From an uncultured Subdoligranulum sp. (GTDB taxonomy: Bacteria; Bacillota_A; Clostridia; Oscillospirales; Ruminococcaceae): 11,253 nucleotides of DNA. Positions within the stretch are counted from its first letter, which is position 1, and each line of letters begins with the position of its first letter. The translations under genes were made by a program, and so were the position numbers. Below the pieces are notes generated by a model. It searched no databases. It saw only the letters and a program-made list of their open reading frames with translations, and was not told the origin of the DNA. The stretch is taken from positions 1 through 11,253 of the forward strand of contig CAAGRN010000235.1 of the NCBI GenBank assembly GCA_900772715.1. The letters are read 5' to 3'. Below, piece after piece: positions 1 through 5,805 of this stretch.

Positions 1-14
1 AAATCATTGCGCGG

Positions 15-37
15 TAGGGGCGGGGTATGCCCCGCCC
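15..37. repeat. Palindromic hairpin unit (outer copy)
   Basis: TAGGGGCGGGG leads into an inverted repeat with arms GGGCGGGG (18-25) and CCCCGCCC (30-37) around TATG. It has the same TAGGGGCG entry as the palindromes at 78-97 and 5811-5829, so it is read as another unit of that repeat family. The 58 bases between it and the next unit hold no gene. Confidence 0.7.
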
Positions 38-72
38 GCGGTTTTACGGCAATTGCAATATTACGGGTCATC

Positions 73-193
73 CGTAGGGGCGGCATATATGCCGCCCGCC
101 GCAGCCGTCCCGATAAATCAACCTACCGGGCAAACCGCACGGGACGCATATATGCGTCCCCTACAAACCCGCCGGAAATACCGCACCATCCCG
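73..193. repeat. Palindrome-tipped repeat element, copy 1
   Basis: The core runs from CGTAGGGGCG (73-82) to CCCCTACA (158-165), which are near-inverted ends. Each end carries a perfect 20-base palindrome: GGGCGGCATATATGCCGCCC at 78-97 and GGGACGCATATATGCGTCCC at 141-160. The bases after the right end (CTACAAACCCGCCGGAAA and a similar stretch to about 193) match those after copy 2 at 5908-5940. The shared inner GGCAAAC (129-135, and 5876-5882 in copy 2) also supports homology. No transposase is encoded. It may be a small non-autonomous element of REP/BIME or MITE type; that class is inference. Confidence 0.75.
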
Positions 194-212
194 CCACACA
201 TTGCCCTATAAT

Positions 213-240
213 AAAAAATGTGTCCGCTTGCGCGGACACA
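213..240 (-). terminator. Intrinsic terminator of cysE
   Basis: Read on the minus strand this is a perfect 9-bp stem (TGTGTCCGC / GCGGACACA) with loop GCAA, followed by six T. It lies 55 bases past the cysE stop. There is no T-run on the plus side, so the orientation is minus. The same stem core recurs in the repeat hairpin at 5767-5784 and the terminator at 11019-11047, so this terminator appears to be part of the repeat module. Confidence 0.85.
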
Positions 241-246
241 CCGAAT

Positions 247-281
247 CTCAACTCTTAACGCTAAACTCTCAACTCTCACCG
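247..281. repeat. 7-base tandem tract next to cysE
   Basis: Five consecutive heptads follow CTNMACT: CTCAACT, CTTAACG, CTAAACT, CTCAACT and CTCACCG. The tract sits between the hairpin at 219-240 and the end of cysE, and the bridge between hairpin and tract contains CACCGAATCT. Similar tracts with the same bridge are at 5729-5763 (inverted) and 5984-6025 (same orientation). Confidence 0.75.
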
Positions 282-300
282 TAACGCTGCTGCGTTACGG
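279..300. other. Hairpin overlapping the cysE stop codon
   Basis: Perfect 9-bp inverted repeat CCGTAACGC / GCGTTACGG with a 4-base loop. The cysE stop (minus strand, 295-297) falls inside one arm. On the minus strand it is followed by GTGAGAG and not by T, so it is not itself an intrinsic terminator. It may protect the mRNA 3' end or may be the edge of the adjoining repeat. Confidence 0.6.
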
Positions 301-948
301 TTTCGTTTTGTCGGGCGGGAACTCGCCCTGCGCCTCGGCCTCCAAACGGCTCAGGCGTGCCTCCAGCTGGCTGATGCGCTGGTTCACGATATCCGGCAGG
401 TCCTGCTGGTCCAGATCATCCGCCGGGCAGCACTTGATGCTGCCCACCCGCACGACCTCGGCGGGTACGCCCACGGCAGTGGCGTTGGCAGGCAGGTTTT
501 TCAGCACCACACTGCCCGCGCCCACGCGCACATTGTCCCCGATATACACTGGTCCCAGCACCTTAGCACCCGCGCCGATCAGCACATTGTTGCCCAAGGT
601 CGGGTGGCGCTTGCCGGTATCCTTGCCGGTACCGCCCAAGGTCACGCCGTGGTAGATGGTGCAGTTGTCGCCGATTTCGGCAGTTTCGCCGAACACGATG
701 CCCATACCGTGGTCGATAAACAGCTTGCGCCCGATCGTGGCACCGGGGTGAATCTCAATGCCCGTCAGGTGCCGCGCCAGCTGGCTGACCAGCCGCGCCA
801 GGAAAAAGCAGTGGTGCTTATACAAAAAATGCGCGATCCTGTGCGTGACCAGCACATGAAAACCGGGGTACAAAATGATGACCTCCGCCACATTGCGGGC
901 GGCGGGGTCCTTGTCCCGGATATTTTTTGCGTCCTCCCACAGACCCAT
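295..948 (-). CDS. cysE: Serine O-acetyltransferase
   Basis: Transfers acetyl from acetyl-CoA to L-serine, giving O-acetylserine, the carbon acceptor for cysteine synthesis in the cytoplasm. The 217-residue protein is the short form, lacking the long N-terminal helical domain of the E. coli enzyme. A left-handed beta-helix of hexapeptide repeats spans about 62-165. Family catalytic residues are visible: Asp79-His80 in the FIDHGMGIVFGET segment and His100 in the IYHGVTLGGTG segment. The C-terminal tail (about 188-206) is heptad-like and could form a short coiled coil. The start ATG has AGAGGG 7 bases upstream (minus strand, 956-961). It is divergent from the pyr operon and ends at the terminator at 213-240. 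No T-box or riboswitch fits its short leader. Family assignment is firm; feedback inhibition by cysteine is family knowledge only. Confidence 0.95.
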   Translation of the reverse strand: MGLWEDAKNIRDKDPAARNVAEVIILYPGFHVLVTHRIAHFLYKHHCFFLARLVSQLARHLTGIEIHPGATIGRKLFIDHGMGIVFGETAEIGDNCTIYHGVTLGGTGKDTGKRHPTLGNNVLIGAGAKVLGPVYIGDNVRVGAGSVVLKNLPANATAVGVPAEVVRVGSIKCCPADDLDQQDLPDIVNQRISQLEARLSRLEAEAQGEFPPDKTKP

Positions 949-993
949 TACAAATCCCTCTTCCTATAAATCAGCCTCTATACACTATCTTTA

Positions 994-1022
994 ATAGTAG
1001 CACACTTTTTGCCAAATGGCAA
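994..1022 (-). promoter_or_regulatory. cysE promoter with palindrome over the -35 box
   Basis: On the minus strand: -35 TTGCCA (1017-1022), 17-base spacer, -10 TACTAT (994-999), with TGC just before the -10 (extended form). The -35 is one arm of the perfect palindrome TTGCCAAATGGCAA (1009-1022), a plausible operator. The start of transcription should fall near 987, giving a leader of about 40 bases. Confidence 0.7.
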
Positions 1023-1102
1023 CCGTTTGAAAAATTGTCAAAATGTCCAAAAGTTTGGAAAAATTTCTGTAAAATCCCTAACTCGGTAAGATGCGACTTT
1101 CA

Positions 1103-1132
1103 TTGACAGCGCCCCTTGCGGCGTGGTACAAT
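1103..1132 (+). promoter_or_regulatory. Main pyr operon promoter
   Basis: Consensus -35 TTGACA (1103-1108), 18-base spacer, -10 TACAAT (1127-1132), with TGG directly before the -10 (extended form). The transcript should start near 1139, about 25 bases before the leader-peptide ATG and about 160 before pyrC. It is the only strong promoter seen ahead of pyrC. Confidence 0.85.
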
Positions 1133-1163
1133 ATAAAAAACTGTGTACGAGAGGAGCGCCACT

Positions 1164-1244
1164 ATGCCGTTGTTTGCCGTTGGTCACAAAATCAACCGTG
1201 GGGCGTTCTTTTCTCTGTGCGCTGCACGAGGTATTTCTTTTTGA
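1164..1244 (+). CDS. PyrL-like leader peptide of the pyr operon
   Basis: A 26-codon ORF starting at ATG 1164, with GAGGAG (1151-1156) seven bases upstream, a good ribosome site. The peptide begins MPLFAVGHK, has INRGAFFSL in the middle and ends ARGISF. The stop TGA (1242-1244) overlaps the first two bases of the terminator stem at 1243. A ribosome finishing this ORF would cover the 5' arm and block the terminator. From memory, the E. coli pyrBI leader peptide PyrL contains the same N-R-G-A-F-F near its C-terminus; this is recall, not a search. The codons overlap U-rich runs (1206-1216 and 1234-1242) where RNA polymerase would slow at low UTP. The likely role is cis-acting, with translation mattering more than the product. 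No other function is visible. Confidence 0.8.
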   Translation: MPLFAVGHKINRGAFFSLCAARGISF

Positions 1245-1275
1245 CTTTTCCCGTTTTCGGGAAAAGTCTTTTTTT
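1243..1275 (+). terminator. Attenuator terminator before pyrC
   Basis: Perfect 11-bp stem GACTTTTCCCG / CGGGAAAAGTC with a TTTT loop, followed by seven T (1269-1275). It lies between the pyr promoter and pyrC, so full-strength termination would silence the operon; it must be regulated. No competing antiterminator arm was found. Occlusion by a ribosome at the leader stop codon is the simplest control. Confidence 0.9.
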
Positions 1276-1301
1276 GTAAAACCCGCTAAAAGGAGTAAAT
1301 T

Positions 1302-2492
1302 ATGCTGATCCGCAATGCAAAGGACGCAAACGGTAAGCCGCTGGAAGTCTGGCTGAAGGACGGTAAAATCGCCGCGCTCGGTCTGGGGCTGCCCCTGCCC
1401 GAAGGCGAGGATGTGCTGGACGCCAAGGGGCGCACGCTGCTGCCGTCTTTTATCGACACCCACTGCCACTGGCGCACCCCCGGCTTTGAATATAAAGAGG
1501 ATATCGCCACCGGCTCCGCCGCCGCGGCGGCGGGCGGGTACACCTTTGTGAACCTGATGCCCAACACCAAGCCGGTCTGCTCCAGCGCCGAGATCGCCCG
1601 CGCGGTCGAAGCCGAGGCAGCCCGCATCGGTTTGTGCGACGCCAACCAGACGGTGTCCATCACCAAGGATTTTGACGGCGTAAGCATCGACCACCTGCTC
1701 ACCCTGCCCGAGGATGTCAAATTCATCACCGAGGACGGCAACGGCGTGATGAACAACGCCGTTATGGCGCGGGTCTTTGCCATTGCCACCGACCGCGGTC
1801 TGACCGTGATGTCCCACGCCGAGGACCGCGAGATCAGCCCGTGGGATTACCGCCTTGCCGAAAACATCGAAACCGTGCGCAACTGCCACCTTGCCGAATA
1901 CTACGGCACCCGGCTGCATATGTGCCACGTTTCCACCAAGGAAGCCGTCGATGCCATCCGGATGAGCCGCCTGCGCGGTGCGCGTGTCAGCTGCGAGGTG
2001 ACCCCCCATCACCTCTGGTTCGATGACAGCCGCCTGCAGTACAAGGTCAACCCGCCCATCCGCAAGGCGGAGGATGTGACCGCCCTGATTGATGCCATCA
2101 AGGACGGCACCGTCACCTGCATCGGCACCGACCACGCCCCCCACACCGCCGAGGAAAAGCAGAAAGGCGCAGCCGGTATGGTCGGGCTGGAAACCGCCTT
2201 CGGCGTCTGCTACACCAAGCTCTGCCGCGAACAGCGCCTGCCGCTGGAACTGCTCAGCTTTTTGATGAGCGCCGGTCCCGCCGCCGTGATGGGTCTGGCA
2301 GACCGCAAGGGTCTGATCGCCCCCGGCTACGACGCCGACTTAGTGCTGGTCGATCTTGACCATATGTACGAGGTCAGCGCCGACGAGCTGCACAGCAAGA
2401 GCAAAAACTGCCCCTACGACGGTGCGCTGCTCTACGGCAAGGTGGTCACCACCCTCAAGGGCGGCAAGGTCACCTTTCAGATCGAGGAATAA
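1302..2492 (+). CDS. pyrC: Dihydroorotase
   Basis: Cyclises N-carbamoyl-L-aspartate to dihydroorotate, the third step of UMP synthesis. It is a zinc amidohydrolase with a TIM-barrel fold. Visible family residues are the DxHxHxR motif (Asp52, His54, His56, Arg58), Asp145 in the FITEDGNG segment (probable metal-bridging Asp as in class I enzymes), His172 in SHAED, His209 in CHVST and catalytic Asp277 in GTDHAPH. At 396 residues it is a little shorter than many class I dihydroorotases (about 425). The C-terminus returns to the small beta-sandwich typical of amidohydrolases (GYDADLVLVD). The start is set by AGGAG (1291-1295), six bases upstream. It is the first enzyme gene after the attenuator, with a 28-base gap to pyrF. 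A dihydropyrimidinase or allantoinase is less likely given the pyr context. Confidence 0.95.
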   Translation: MLIRNAKDANGKPLEVWLKDGKIAALGLGLPLPEGEDVLDAKGRTLLPSFIDTHCHWRTPGFEYKEDIATGSAAAAAGGYTFVNLMPNTKPVCSSAEIARAVEAEAARIGLCDANQTVSITKDFDGVSIDHLLTLPEDVKFITEDGNGVMNNAVMARVFAIATDRGLTVMSHAEDREISPWDYRLAENIETVRNCHLAEYYGTRLHMCHVSTKEAVDAIRMSRLRGARVSCEVTPHHLWFDDSRLQYKVNPPIRKAEDVTALIDAIKDGTVTCIGTDHAPHTAEEKQKGAAGMVGLETAFGVCYTKLCREQRLPLELLSFLMSAGPAAVMGLADRKGLIAPGYDADLVLVDLDHMYEVSADELHSKSKNCPYDGALLYGKVVTTLKGGKVTFQIEE

Positions 2493-2520
2493 CACATTTT
2501 AAATACGGGAGGATATAAAG

Positions 2521-3390
2521 ATGATTACCAGCATGGACAAACTGTACGAGAGCGTTGCCGCCAACGGCCCTGTCTGCGTGGGTCTGGATACCGAGATCGG
2601 CTATCTGCCCGCCGCCGATGCCGCCAAGACGGCAGGGGAGAACGTGGTGGAGTTCAACCGCGCCCTGATCAACGCCACCAAGGGCGTGGCGGGCTGCTAC
2701 AAGGTGCAGATCGCCTACTATGAATCCTTGGGTCTGGACGGTATGCGCGCCTATGCCGAAACCCTCAAGCTGGCACGCGCCACCGGGCTGCCCGTCATTG
2801 CGGACATCAAGCGCGGCGACATCGCCAAGACTGCCGAAATGTACGCCAAAGCGCACTTTACCGGCGACTTTGAGGCGGACATCATCACGCTGGCGCCCTA
2901 TATGGGTCTTGACTCCATCAGCCCGTATCTGCCGTACTGCGCCGAGCAGGGCAAGGGCGTGTTTGTGCTGTGCCGCACCTCCAACCCCGGCGCCAAGGAC
3001 TTTGAGTACAAAAAGCTGGACGACGGACGCCATATCTACGACCTCGTCGGCGACAGCCTGACCGAGCTGGGCAAGGACTATATGGGCGAGCACGGCTACT
3101 CCAGCGTGGGTCTGGTCATCGGCGGCACCCACACCGAGGAAGCCACCGCCATCCGCAATGCCTACAAGAACACCTTCTTCCTGATCCCCGGCTACGGCGC
3201 ACAGGGCGGCAAGGCGGCGGACATTGCCCGCTATATGAACGCCGGCAACGGCGGCGTGGTCAACTCCAGCCGCGGCATCCTGCTGGCCTACAAGAAACAA
3301 CCCGGCGTAGCCTTTGACGAGGCAGCCTACAACGAATGTGTGCGTATGCGGGAGGATATTCAGGGTGAGTGCAGCAAGCTTCTCGGCTAA
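2521..3390 (+). CDS. pyrF: Orotidine 5'-phosphate decarboxylase
   Basis: Decarboxylates OMP to UMP, the last step of the pathway. The 289-residue protein matches the longer type 2 OMP decarboxylase subfamily, not the E. coli type (about 245). The catalytic charge network is present as ADIKRGDI: Asp95, Lys97 and Asp100. VCVGLDT (18-24) starts the barrel. The phosphate-binding end is seen in PGYGAQGG (223-230) and NSSRGI (248-253, Arg251). GGGAGG (2507-2512), eight bases before the ATG, supports the start. Its last 26 bases overlap the pyrK start, suggesting translational coupling. Confidence 0.96.
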   Translation: MITSMDKLYESVAANGPVCVGLDTEIGYLPAADAAKTAGENVVEFNRALINATKGVAGCYKVQIAYYESLGLDGMRAYAETLKLARATGLPVIADIKRGDIAKTAEMYAKAHFTGDFEADIITLAPYMGLDSISPYLPYCAEQGKGVFVLCRTSNPGAKDFEYKKLDDGRHIYDLVGDSLTELGKDYMGEHGYSSVGLVIGGTHTEEATAIRNAYKNTFFLIPGYGAQGGKAADIARYMNAGNGGVVNSSRGILLAYKKQPGVAFDEAAYNECVRMREDIQGECSKLLG

Positions 3391-4141
3391 GGTAGCCGCT
3401 AAACAGAACCTCGCGGCGGACATCTGCCGCATCGATGTGGCGCTGAACGGGCAGGACGCCGCCCACCGCCCCCACGCCGGGCAGTTTTATATGCTGCGGT
3501 GCTGGGGCGCGGGCGAAACGCCGGTGCTTTCCCGCCCCATCAGCGTCCACACTTACGATAAAAACAGCGATACGCTGACCTTTTTGTTCCAAATCAAGGG
3601 CGAAGGCACCCAAAAGCTGGCAGCGCTCAACCCCGGCGACGCGCTGACGGTCACCGGTCCCTGCGGCAACGGCTTTGCCGCGGCGGCGCTGGCGGCAGAA
3701 AACAAAAAAATCGCCGTCGTGGGCGGCGGCATCGGCACCGCGCCGCTGCTGCAGCTGTGCGCCGAGCTTGCCGAAAACGGCGTAAAGCCGCAGCTGTTCG
3801 TGGGCTTCCGCGATGCAAGCTACGGGCTGGACGCCTTTGCCCCCTACTGCGAAACCATCGCTGTGGCGACGGATTCCGGCAACGAGGGGCATCACGGTCT
3901 GGTCACCGACCTGCTGGACGCAGCCGCGTATGACATTGTGCTGACCTGCGGACCGATGGTGATGATGCGCGGCGTTGCCAAGCTGTGCGCTGCCGCCGGC
4001 ACGCCCTGCCTTGCCAGCCTGGAAAAGAAGATGGCGTGCGGTCTGGGTGCCTGCCTGGGCTGCACCTGCCACACCAAGATCGGTCCGGTCACCGTCTGCA
4101 AGGACGGTCCGGTATTCCCCGCACAGGAGGTGTTTGACTGA
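3365..4141 (+). CDS. pyrK: Dihydroorotate dehydrogenase B, electron transfer subunit
   Basis: Iron-sulfur flavoprotein that passes electrons from the PyrD FMN to NAD+ in the class 1B enzyme (PyrD2K2). I place the start at GTG 3365, not at the in-frame ATG 3314. GGGAGG (3350-3355) sits nine bases before the GTG, and the resulting 258 residues fit the family length (B. subtilis PyrK about 256), whereas the longer form adds 17 unrelated residues. FAD-binding RPIS is at 57-60 and the NAD-site glycine motif GGGIGTAPL at 120-128. The [2Fe-2S] cysteines near the C-terminus are Cys225, Cys230, Cys233 and Cys245. The gene overlaps pyrF by 26 bases and pyrD by one base (TGATG), as expected for subunits made in balance. 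Confidence 0.93.
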   Translation: MSAASFSAKVAAKQNLAADICRIDVALNGQDAAHRPHAGQFYMLRCWGAGETPVLSRPISVHTYDKNSDTLTFLFQIKGEGTQKLAALNPGDALTVTGPCGNGFAAAALAAENKKIAVVGGGIGTAPLLQLCAELAENGVKPQLFVGFRDASYGLDAFAPYCETIAVATDSGNEGHHGLVTDLLDAAAYDIVLTCGPMVMMRGVAKLCAAAGTPCLASLEKKMACGLGACLGCTCHTKIGPVTVCKDGPVFPAQEVFD

Positions 4142-5049
4142 TGGCAGACCTGCACGTAGACTTTTTGGGCAAGCGTCTGGCGGGACCCGTGGTGGCGGCA
4201 TCCGGCACCTTCGGCTTCGGTCCCGAGTACGCGGATATTGAGGATCTGCGCCTGCTGGGCGGCATTTCCGGCAAGGGGCTGACCCTGCACGGGCAGCCCG
4301 GCAACGAGGGCGAGCGCCTGTACGAAACCCCGTCGGGGCTGATGAACTCCATCGGGCTGCAAAACCCCGGTGTGCAGCATTTTATTGACTGCGAGCTGCC
4401 CGCCATGCGCCGCTGCGGCACCACCGTGTGGGCGAACCTCGGCGGACATACCATTGAAGAAAATGTCGAGGGTGTGCAGAAACTCTGCGCCGCCGGTGTG
4501 GATATTCTGGAACTGAACATCAGCTGCCCCAACGTCAAGCAGGGCGGTCTTGCCTTCGGCATCCGCGCCAAGGATGCCGAGGAAGTCGTCAGCGCCGTGC
4601 GCAAGGTCTGCACGGTGCCGCTGGTCGTCAAGCTCAGCCCGCAGGCGGAAAGCATCCCCGAAATGTGCAAGGCGGTGGAGGCAGCGGGTGCCGACGGCAT
4701 CAGCCTGTGCAACACCTTCCAGGCCTGCGCGGTGGATCTGGAAAAGCGCCGCCCGGTGTTCAACAACGTCTTTGCAGGGCTTTCGGGTCCTGCGGTGCGC
4801 CCCATTGCGCTGCGTATGGTCTGGCAGGCAGTCGGCGCGGTCAACATTCCCGTGGTGGGCTTGGGCGGCATCCTGACCGGGCGTGACGCGCTGGAATTTA
4901 TTATGGCGGGCGCGACCTGCGTGCAGGTGGGCACCGCGAACTTCCTTGACCCCAAGGCGTGTACCCGCATCACCGCCGAGATCGGCGACTGGATGGACGC
5001 ACACGGCGTTAAGACGCTGGATGAGATCCGCGGCTGCGCCAGAGGTTAA
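4141..5049 (+). CDS. pyrD: Dihydroorotate dehydrogenase B, catalytic subunit
   Basis: FMN enzyme that oxidises dihydroorotate to orotate, step four of UMP synthesis, soluble in the cytoplasm. The 302-residue length, the catalytic cysteine Cys129 in NISCPNVKQGG (class 1; class 2 enzymes use serine) and the adjoining pyrK mark it as the NAD-dependent 1B type. FMN-site glycines are seen in SGTFGFG (21-27), GLSGPA (213-218) and GLGGI (240-244). There is no N-terminal membrane helix, as expected for class 1. AGGAGG (4125-4130) lies ten bases before the ATG, and the ATG shares its A with the pyrK stop. The operon then opens into a 73-base gap before pyrE. Confidence 0.96.
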   Translation: MADLHVDFLGKRLAGPVVAASGTFGFGPEYADIEDLRLLGGISGKGLTLHGQPGNEGERLYETPSGLMNSIGLQNPGVQHFIDCELPAMRRCGTTVWANLGGHTIEENVEGVQKLCAAGVDILELNISCPNVKQGGLAFGIRAKDAEEVVSAVRKVCTVPLVVKLSPQAESIPEMCKAVEAAGADGISLCNTFQACAVDLEKRRPVFNNVFAGLSGPAVRPIALRMVWQAVGAVNIPVVGLGGILTGRDALEFIMAGATCVQVGTANFLDPKACTRITAEIGDWMDAHGVKTLDEIRGCARG

Positions 5050-5062
5050 ACATACAAAACAC

Positions 5063-5091
5063 TTGCATTTATATGCAAAATATGCTAGTAT
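5063..5091 (+). promoter_or_regulatory. Internal promoter before pyrE, palindrome over -35
   Basis: -35 TTGCAT (5063-5068), 17-base spacer, -10 TAGTAT (5086-5091), with TGC directly before the -10 (extended form). The -35 is one arm of the perfect inverted repeat TTGCATTTATATGCAA (5063-5078), a possible operator. It could drive pyrE, and perhaps carAB, apart from the attenuated main promoter. Confidence 0.6.
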
Positions 5092-5122
5092 AAGATGAAA
5101 TAATATACAGGAGGGCTACACT

Positions 5123-5719
5123 ATGGCACGCGAAGCGATTGAAGTATTGAAGGAATGTGAAGCATTTTTGGAGGGGCATTTCCTGCTTTCCTCGGGTCGC
5201 CACTCCGGCGCATACTGCCAGATGGCGTTTTTGCAGCAGTACCCCGACAAGTGCGCCGAGGTCATGGCACCCGTTGCCGAAAAGCTGAAGGAGCTGAACA
5301 TTGACGTTGTGGTCGGTCCCGCGATGGGCGGCATCGTCTACGCCTACGAGCTGGGTCGTCAGATGGGTAAGCGCGCCATTTTTACCGAGCGCGTGGATAA
5401 CGTTATGACCCTGAAGCGCTTTAAAATCCACCCCGGCGAGCGCTGCGTCATTGCCGAGGACGTTGTCACCACCGGTGTTTCCAGCCTGGAAACCAAGCGT
5501 GTTATCGAAGAAAACGGCGGCATCTGCGTGGGCATTGCCTGCGTGGTGGATCGCACCCGCGCCGAGGCACCGTCCCCGATTCCCATCGTGGCAAGCGCCC
5601 TCAAGCTGGACCTGCCCAACTACGCCCCCGAGGAATGCCCCATCTGCAAGGAGGGCAAGCTGCCCTTGGTGCATCTGGGCAGCCGCAAGATGAAGGAAGC
5701 GGCCAAGCAGACGCTGTGA
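5123..5719 (+). CDS. pyrE: Orotate phosphoribosyltransferase
   Basis: Joins orotate and PRPP to give OMP, step five. The 198-residue protein has the type I phosphoribosyltransferase PRPP motif VIAEDVVTTGVS (109-120) with the acidic pair Glu112-Asp113. The N-terminal part contains HFLLSSGRHSG (19-29), typical of the shorter orotate enzymes found in Firmicutes, Thermus and archaea. A Cys-x-x-Cys (172-175, ECPICKEG) near the end may be structural; metal binding is not established. AGGAGG (5109-5114) lies eight bases before the ATG. Its own promoter and a 73-base gap separate it from pyrD. It is followed directly by the composite repeat, with no T-run terminator, so read-through into carA is possible. 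Confidence 0.96.
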   Translation: MAREAIEVLKECEAFLEGHFLLSSGRHSGAYCQMAFLQQYPDKCAEVMAPVAEKLKELNIDVVVGPAMGGIVYAYELGRQMGKRAIFTERVDNVMTLKRFKIHPGERCVIAEDVVTTGVSSLETKRVIEENGGICVGIACVVDRTRAEAPSPIPIVASALKLDLPNYAPEECPICKEGKLPLVHLGSRKMKEAAKQTL

Positions 5720-5728
5720 TACAAGGTT

Positions 5729-5763
5729 GAGAGTTAAGAGTTGAGAGTTAAGAGTTAAGATGC
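5729..5763. repeat. 7-base tandem tract after pyrE
   Basis: Heptads GAGAGTT, AAGAGTT, GAGAGTT, AAGAGTT and AAGATGC begin 10 bases after the pyrE stop. Read on the minus strand they are CTNAACT units, the same family as at 247-281 and 5984-6025. The bridge to the next hairpin, read on the minus strand, contains CACCGCATCT. Confidence 0.8.
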
Positions 5764-5766
5764 GGT

Positions 5767-5784
5767 GTGTGCGCACGCGCACAC
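5767..5784. repeat. Hairpin of the composite repeat (left)
   Basis: Seven-bp stem GTGTGCG / CGCACAC around CACG. No T-run follows, so this is not a clear terminator for pyrE. The flanking CGGTGTGT resembles the cysE terminator stem (minus strand) and the terminator near 11040. Confidence 0.65.
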
Positions 5785-5805
5785 CTGATCTTGGTATACG
5801 GAATG

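Noticed and set aside
7..258. Plus-strand ORF of 83 codons across the left repeats
   Set aside because: It runs through palindromes, the hairpin and the 7-base tract, and has no ribosome site or recognisable domain. Open frames in such GC-rich palindromes are expected.
949..993. T-box or riboswitch controlling cysE
   Set aside because: The leader between the -10 box and the ATG is only about 40 bases, with no terminator or T-box sequence.
1140..1160. PyrR binding loop in the leader (GAGAGG at 1149-1154)
   Set aside because: Only the GNGAGG part of the PyrR consensus fits; the preceding UCC and following pyrimidine-U do not. The purines are better explained as the leader ribosome site.
1091..1308. 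Alternative plus-strand ORFs over the pyr leader (from ATG 1091 and ATG 1123)
   Set aside because: The first begins upstream of the -35 box and the second between -35 and -10, so neither start would be in the transcript. The ORF at 1164 has the ribosome site and the meaningful stop position.
1038..2144. Minus-strand ORF of 368 codons opposite pyrC and the leader
   Set aside because: Antisense of pyrC and the promoter region, with no family motif and no start context.
3314..3364. Upstream ATG start for pyrK
   Set aside because: No ribosome site at the proper distance, and it adds residues not expected for the family; the GTG at 3365 has GGGAGG nine bases upstream.
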